DNA from: an uncultured Ruegeria sp.
GTDB lineage: Bacteria > Pseudomonadota > Alphaproteobacteria > Rhodobacterales > Rhodobacteraceae
Direction: 5' to 3'
Length of the DNA stretch: 64,000 nt
NCBI RefSeq assembly: GCF_947504215.1
Contig: NZ_CANNGO010000001.1
Coordinates: 682,001-746,000, forward strand
The first letter of the stretch is position 1. Each line of letters starts with the position of its first letter. Positions 62,264-64,000 of the stretch are shown here, piece after piece. The translations under genes were made by a program, and so were the position numbers. Under the pieces are notes generated by a model. It did not search any database. It was not told where the DNA came from and saw only the letters and a list, made by a program, of their open reading frames with translations.

Positions 62264-63418
62264 ATGAGTGATAAAAATTCCGACGATGAGAAACCCAAGA
62301 GGTTCGATATTTCCAAGCTAAGCGTGGAAATGAGCGATGAAGAACGCGCGGATACGGACAAACGGCAGCGCCGTAAGTTCAAAGACTCGTTTTCTGGTTT
62401 GGGCAGCATCGGAGCGGCCCAGAAAGCCGCTCTTGGATTAGGTGTGCCAAGCGTATTTGCAGCCATGGAGCGTCAGTCTGAACTGTTGAAGCGCATCGTG
62501 GACCCGGTTGGGTTACGCAGTCTGACCATGGGAATAGATCGTGCGTCTTTTGGAGTTTCAACGTCAATTTTGCACGACCTGAAATTTGACAGTCCTTTCA
62601 GCCGTTTGGCGGTCGATATGGAGCGGCAATCCAAAATCGTCGACAGCCTGTCTCTGGGTATTGATCGGCAATTGGGCTTGATGCCCAGCATCTTGCAAGA
62701 CTTCGAGTCCAGTTATGCTCTTGGCTTTACGCGAACGCTGGACCTACCGCGTATCGGGGCCGCTTTTTTAGCCTTAGATATCGGTAAATATGGCCGAATT
62801 TTCGACAGTGTAAATGCATTGCGAGGTTTGGGACTCGGTGCAGAGTTCGGGGACCGTTTCAACATCCTTGCCACCGGCCTTACTGAGCAAATGCAGGCTT
62901 TTGGCCAAATCGGCAGCATTGCGGGGACGGCGCAGATAGGACTAGGTCTGTCCGGCAGCATCGAAGAAATGCTCGCCCGGACCATCGAAGCGCAAGAGGC
63001 ATTGGCGGAACAGGAGCAAGTGCCGGTCGATGAGACAACGCGCCAAAGGCTCGCACGTCAGTTGCAAGTTCTGTGCAACATCATCACCATTCTGTCTTTC
63101 TTCATGATGGTGGCGCTCGAAATAGAAGATCGTCTTTCAGACGATGAAGACGCTGCTATTCGAGCGAACACAGAGACGATGGAGCAAATGCAAGTTTCAA
63201 TCGACGCGCTCACGTCGCAGCTACAGGAAATGACCACAGCGCAAGAGGCTGCAACGGAACAAGACAGGGCCGCTGACGCGGCTATCGCAGACCTTCTGCG
63301 TAAGATTGCCGATAGTTTGGCAGACGGACAGTCATCCGTCAGGACGGATGAAGAGCAGCCCTCTGGCCTGTCAGAGCAAACGGATAGCAGTGGAAGCAAG
63401 CCGCCATCGGAGAACTAG
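62264..63418 (+). CDS. orphan protein with internal repeat, membrane span and coiled coil
   Basis: This 384-aa protein has a charged N-terminus (MSDKNSDDEKPKRFDISKLSVEM). A region of about 65-150 contains two related units: MERQSELLKRI...LTMGIDRASFGVSTSILHDL and MERQSKIVDSLSLGIDRQLGLMPSILQDF. A single hydrophobic span (about 267-286, LQVLCNIITILSFFMMVALE) precedes a helical segment (about 300-350) predicted as coiled coil, and a Ser/Glu-rich tail. It looks membrane-anchored through the span. I recognise no family. Confidence 0.7.
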   Translation: MSDKNSDDEKPKRFDISKLSVEMSDEERADTDKRQRRKFKDSFSGLGSIGAAQKAALGLGVPSVFAAMERQSELLKRIVDPVGLRSLTMGIDRASFGVSTSILHDLKFDSPFSRLAVDMERQSKIVDSLSLGIDRQLGLMPSILQDFESSYALGFTRTLDLPRIGAAFLALDIGKYGRIFDSVNALRGLGLGAEFGDRFNILATGLTEQMQAFGQIGSIAGTAQIGLGLSGSIEEMLARTIEAQEALAEQEQVPVDETTRQRLARQLQVLCNIITILSFFMMVALEIEDRLSDDEDAAIRANTETMEQMQVSIDALTSQLQEMTTAQEAATEQDRAADAAIADLLRKIADSLADGQSSVRTDEEQPSGLSEQTDSSGSKPPSEN

Positions 63419-63624
63419 AGGTAGAATCTGCCTTCTGCCTCAAAGCCGTTTGGATTTTCCACGAAATAGCTGCTATATTTCAGCGCTTGTCATTCGCAAA
63501 GCTGCCGTTAATTGCGCTTCGCACTGCGATAGCAGCGAAGTTCTGCTTGGTGGCCAACTAGTCCGTGCCTTGCCCAACAGATTGCAAGCGCGGCGAAAGT
63601 CTGTTTTTCCCGCGTAACGGACAC

Positions 63625-64000
63625 TCACAAGTCCCGAATCCAGAACTGCAGCGGCTTCAGTGTTTCTCCTTCAACCCCTATATCCTTCCAGGAAAACTGC
63701 GCGACGACTCCTGGCAGAGGTTTATATCCTCGCGCCTTCCAGAATGCGTCCAGCGGGCGATGGTTCGCAGGCCGCATTGGGTGATCAGTAGGACGTTCGA
63801 CACCGCAAAAGGCGCATTTGAGGTAGCCCAGTGCGCGGGCGTGCGCCTCGCGCAGGTCGAAGAATTTGTGGCCTACGCCTTGCCCGCGATAGGTGGGCAG
63901 CAGGACGGATTCTGCGCAATAGAAGATGTCGTTGATATCCAGTCCGCTGCCGTCGAAGGCAGCCGCGAAGTCATCGGCGTGATCGGCCAGGGGTGCTCCG
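63625..64000 (-). CDS. GNAT-family N-acetyltransferase (5' end outside window)
   Basis: The minus-strand frame is open from the window edge to TGA at 63627-63625 (125 codons shown). Motif A is visible in ESVLLPTYRGQGVGHKFFDLREAHARALG, with the acetyl-CoA-binding RGQGVG. The C-terminal half continues LDAFWKARGYKPLPGVVAQFSWKDIG, in which FWKARGYK is the usual motif B. The N-terminus and start are missing. Confidence 0.85.
   Translation of the reverse strand, partial: GAPLADHADDFAAAFDGSGLDINDIFYCAESVLLPTYRGQGVGHKFFDLREAHARALGYLKCAFCGVERPTDHPMRPANHRPLDAFWKARGYKPLPGVVAQFSWKDIGVEGETLKPLQFWIRDL

Noticed and set aside
1..64000. CRISPR arrays, rRNA operons and plasmid or phage origins
   Set aside because: No regularly spaced repeats, no rRNA segments and no origin-like iteron clusters were seen on either strand.

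Overview
The window looks like a chromosome segment of a marine Rhodobacteraceae member (Roseobacter group, Alphaproteobacteria). The evidence is about 57-60% G+C by eye, a typical alphaproteobacterial gene content (gatC-gatA, tadA/rluB, DUF2927 lipoprotein, excalibur lipoprotein plus AmpD), TRAP and BCCT transporters, and sarcosine/dimethylglycine-dehydrogenase-like flavoproteins. Two copies of a short motif (CCCCGGGATATTT...GCCAGATGA) also occur, which I associate with intergenic regions of this family. No species can be named from sequence alone.

Layout. 1-9 kb is housekeeping: a DUF533 gene cut by the window edge, RNase P RNA (minus), an AmpD amidase and its overlapping lipoprotein gene, gatA/gatC, a small secreted peptide between a palindrome and a strong terminator, a DUF4202 gene, an SGNH hydrolase, a ceramidase-like membrane protein, an MBL-fold hydrolase, tadA and an rluB-type pseudouridine synthase. 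9.1-14.6 kb is a five- or six-gene same-strand unit (29-aa membrane peptide, XpaC-like, TelA-like, DUF2927 lipoprotein, SPFH plus GYF_2 protein, double zinc-ribbon membrane protein) that looks like a membrane-surveillance module. 14.7-17 kb has a nitroreductase, dtd and a glycerate kinase. 17-24.1 kb is a CocE-type hydrolase followed by a complete peptide-type ABC importer (Tat-exported binding protein, two permeases, one fused double ATPase). 24.2-30.5 kb has a thioredoxin-like protein, a phosphodiesterase, an alpha/beta hydrolase coupled to an acyl-CoA synthetase, and an MsbA-like ABC exporter.

30.65-38.38 kb is an accessory island. A tRNA-Gly gene seems to have been split at its anticodon loop: its 3' half lies at 30655-30701 and its 5' half at 38339-38377, sharing a 12-bp core, and a broken tyrosine-integrase gene lies next to the 5' half. 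Inside are an intact tRNA-Gly(UCC), a methyltransferase pseudogene with two in-frame stops, an IS481-like transposase tail, an Lrp regulator divergent from an EamA exporter, a second EamA exporter and several orphan genes.

38.5-47.4 kb is a catabolic cluster: RpiR regulator, N-formylglutamate-amidohydrolase-like protein, TRAP transporter (small and large permease, binding protein), glutamine-synthetase-like ligase, aldehyde dehydrogenase and iron-type alcohol dehydrogenase. Together these could import an amine or amino alcohol, gamma-glutamylate it, oxidise it and release glutamate again (inference). 47.4-56.2 kb has an HlyD-type protein with a small membrane partner, a DAO-type oxidoreductase coupled to a DUF938 gene, a dimethylglycine-dehydrogenase-like flavoprotein, an orphan membrane-anchored protein and a GlcD-type dehydrogenase. 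56.2-64 kb has gamma-glutamyltranspeptidase, a GFA protein, a LysR regulator divergent from a BCCT transporter, an orphan membrane protein with an internal repeat, and a GNAT gene cut by the window end.
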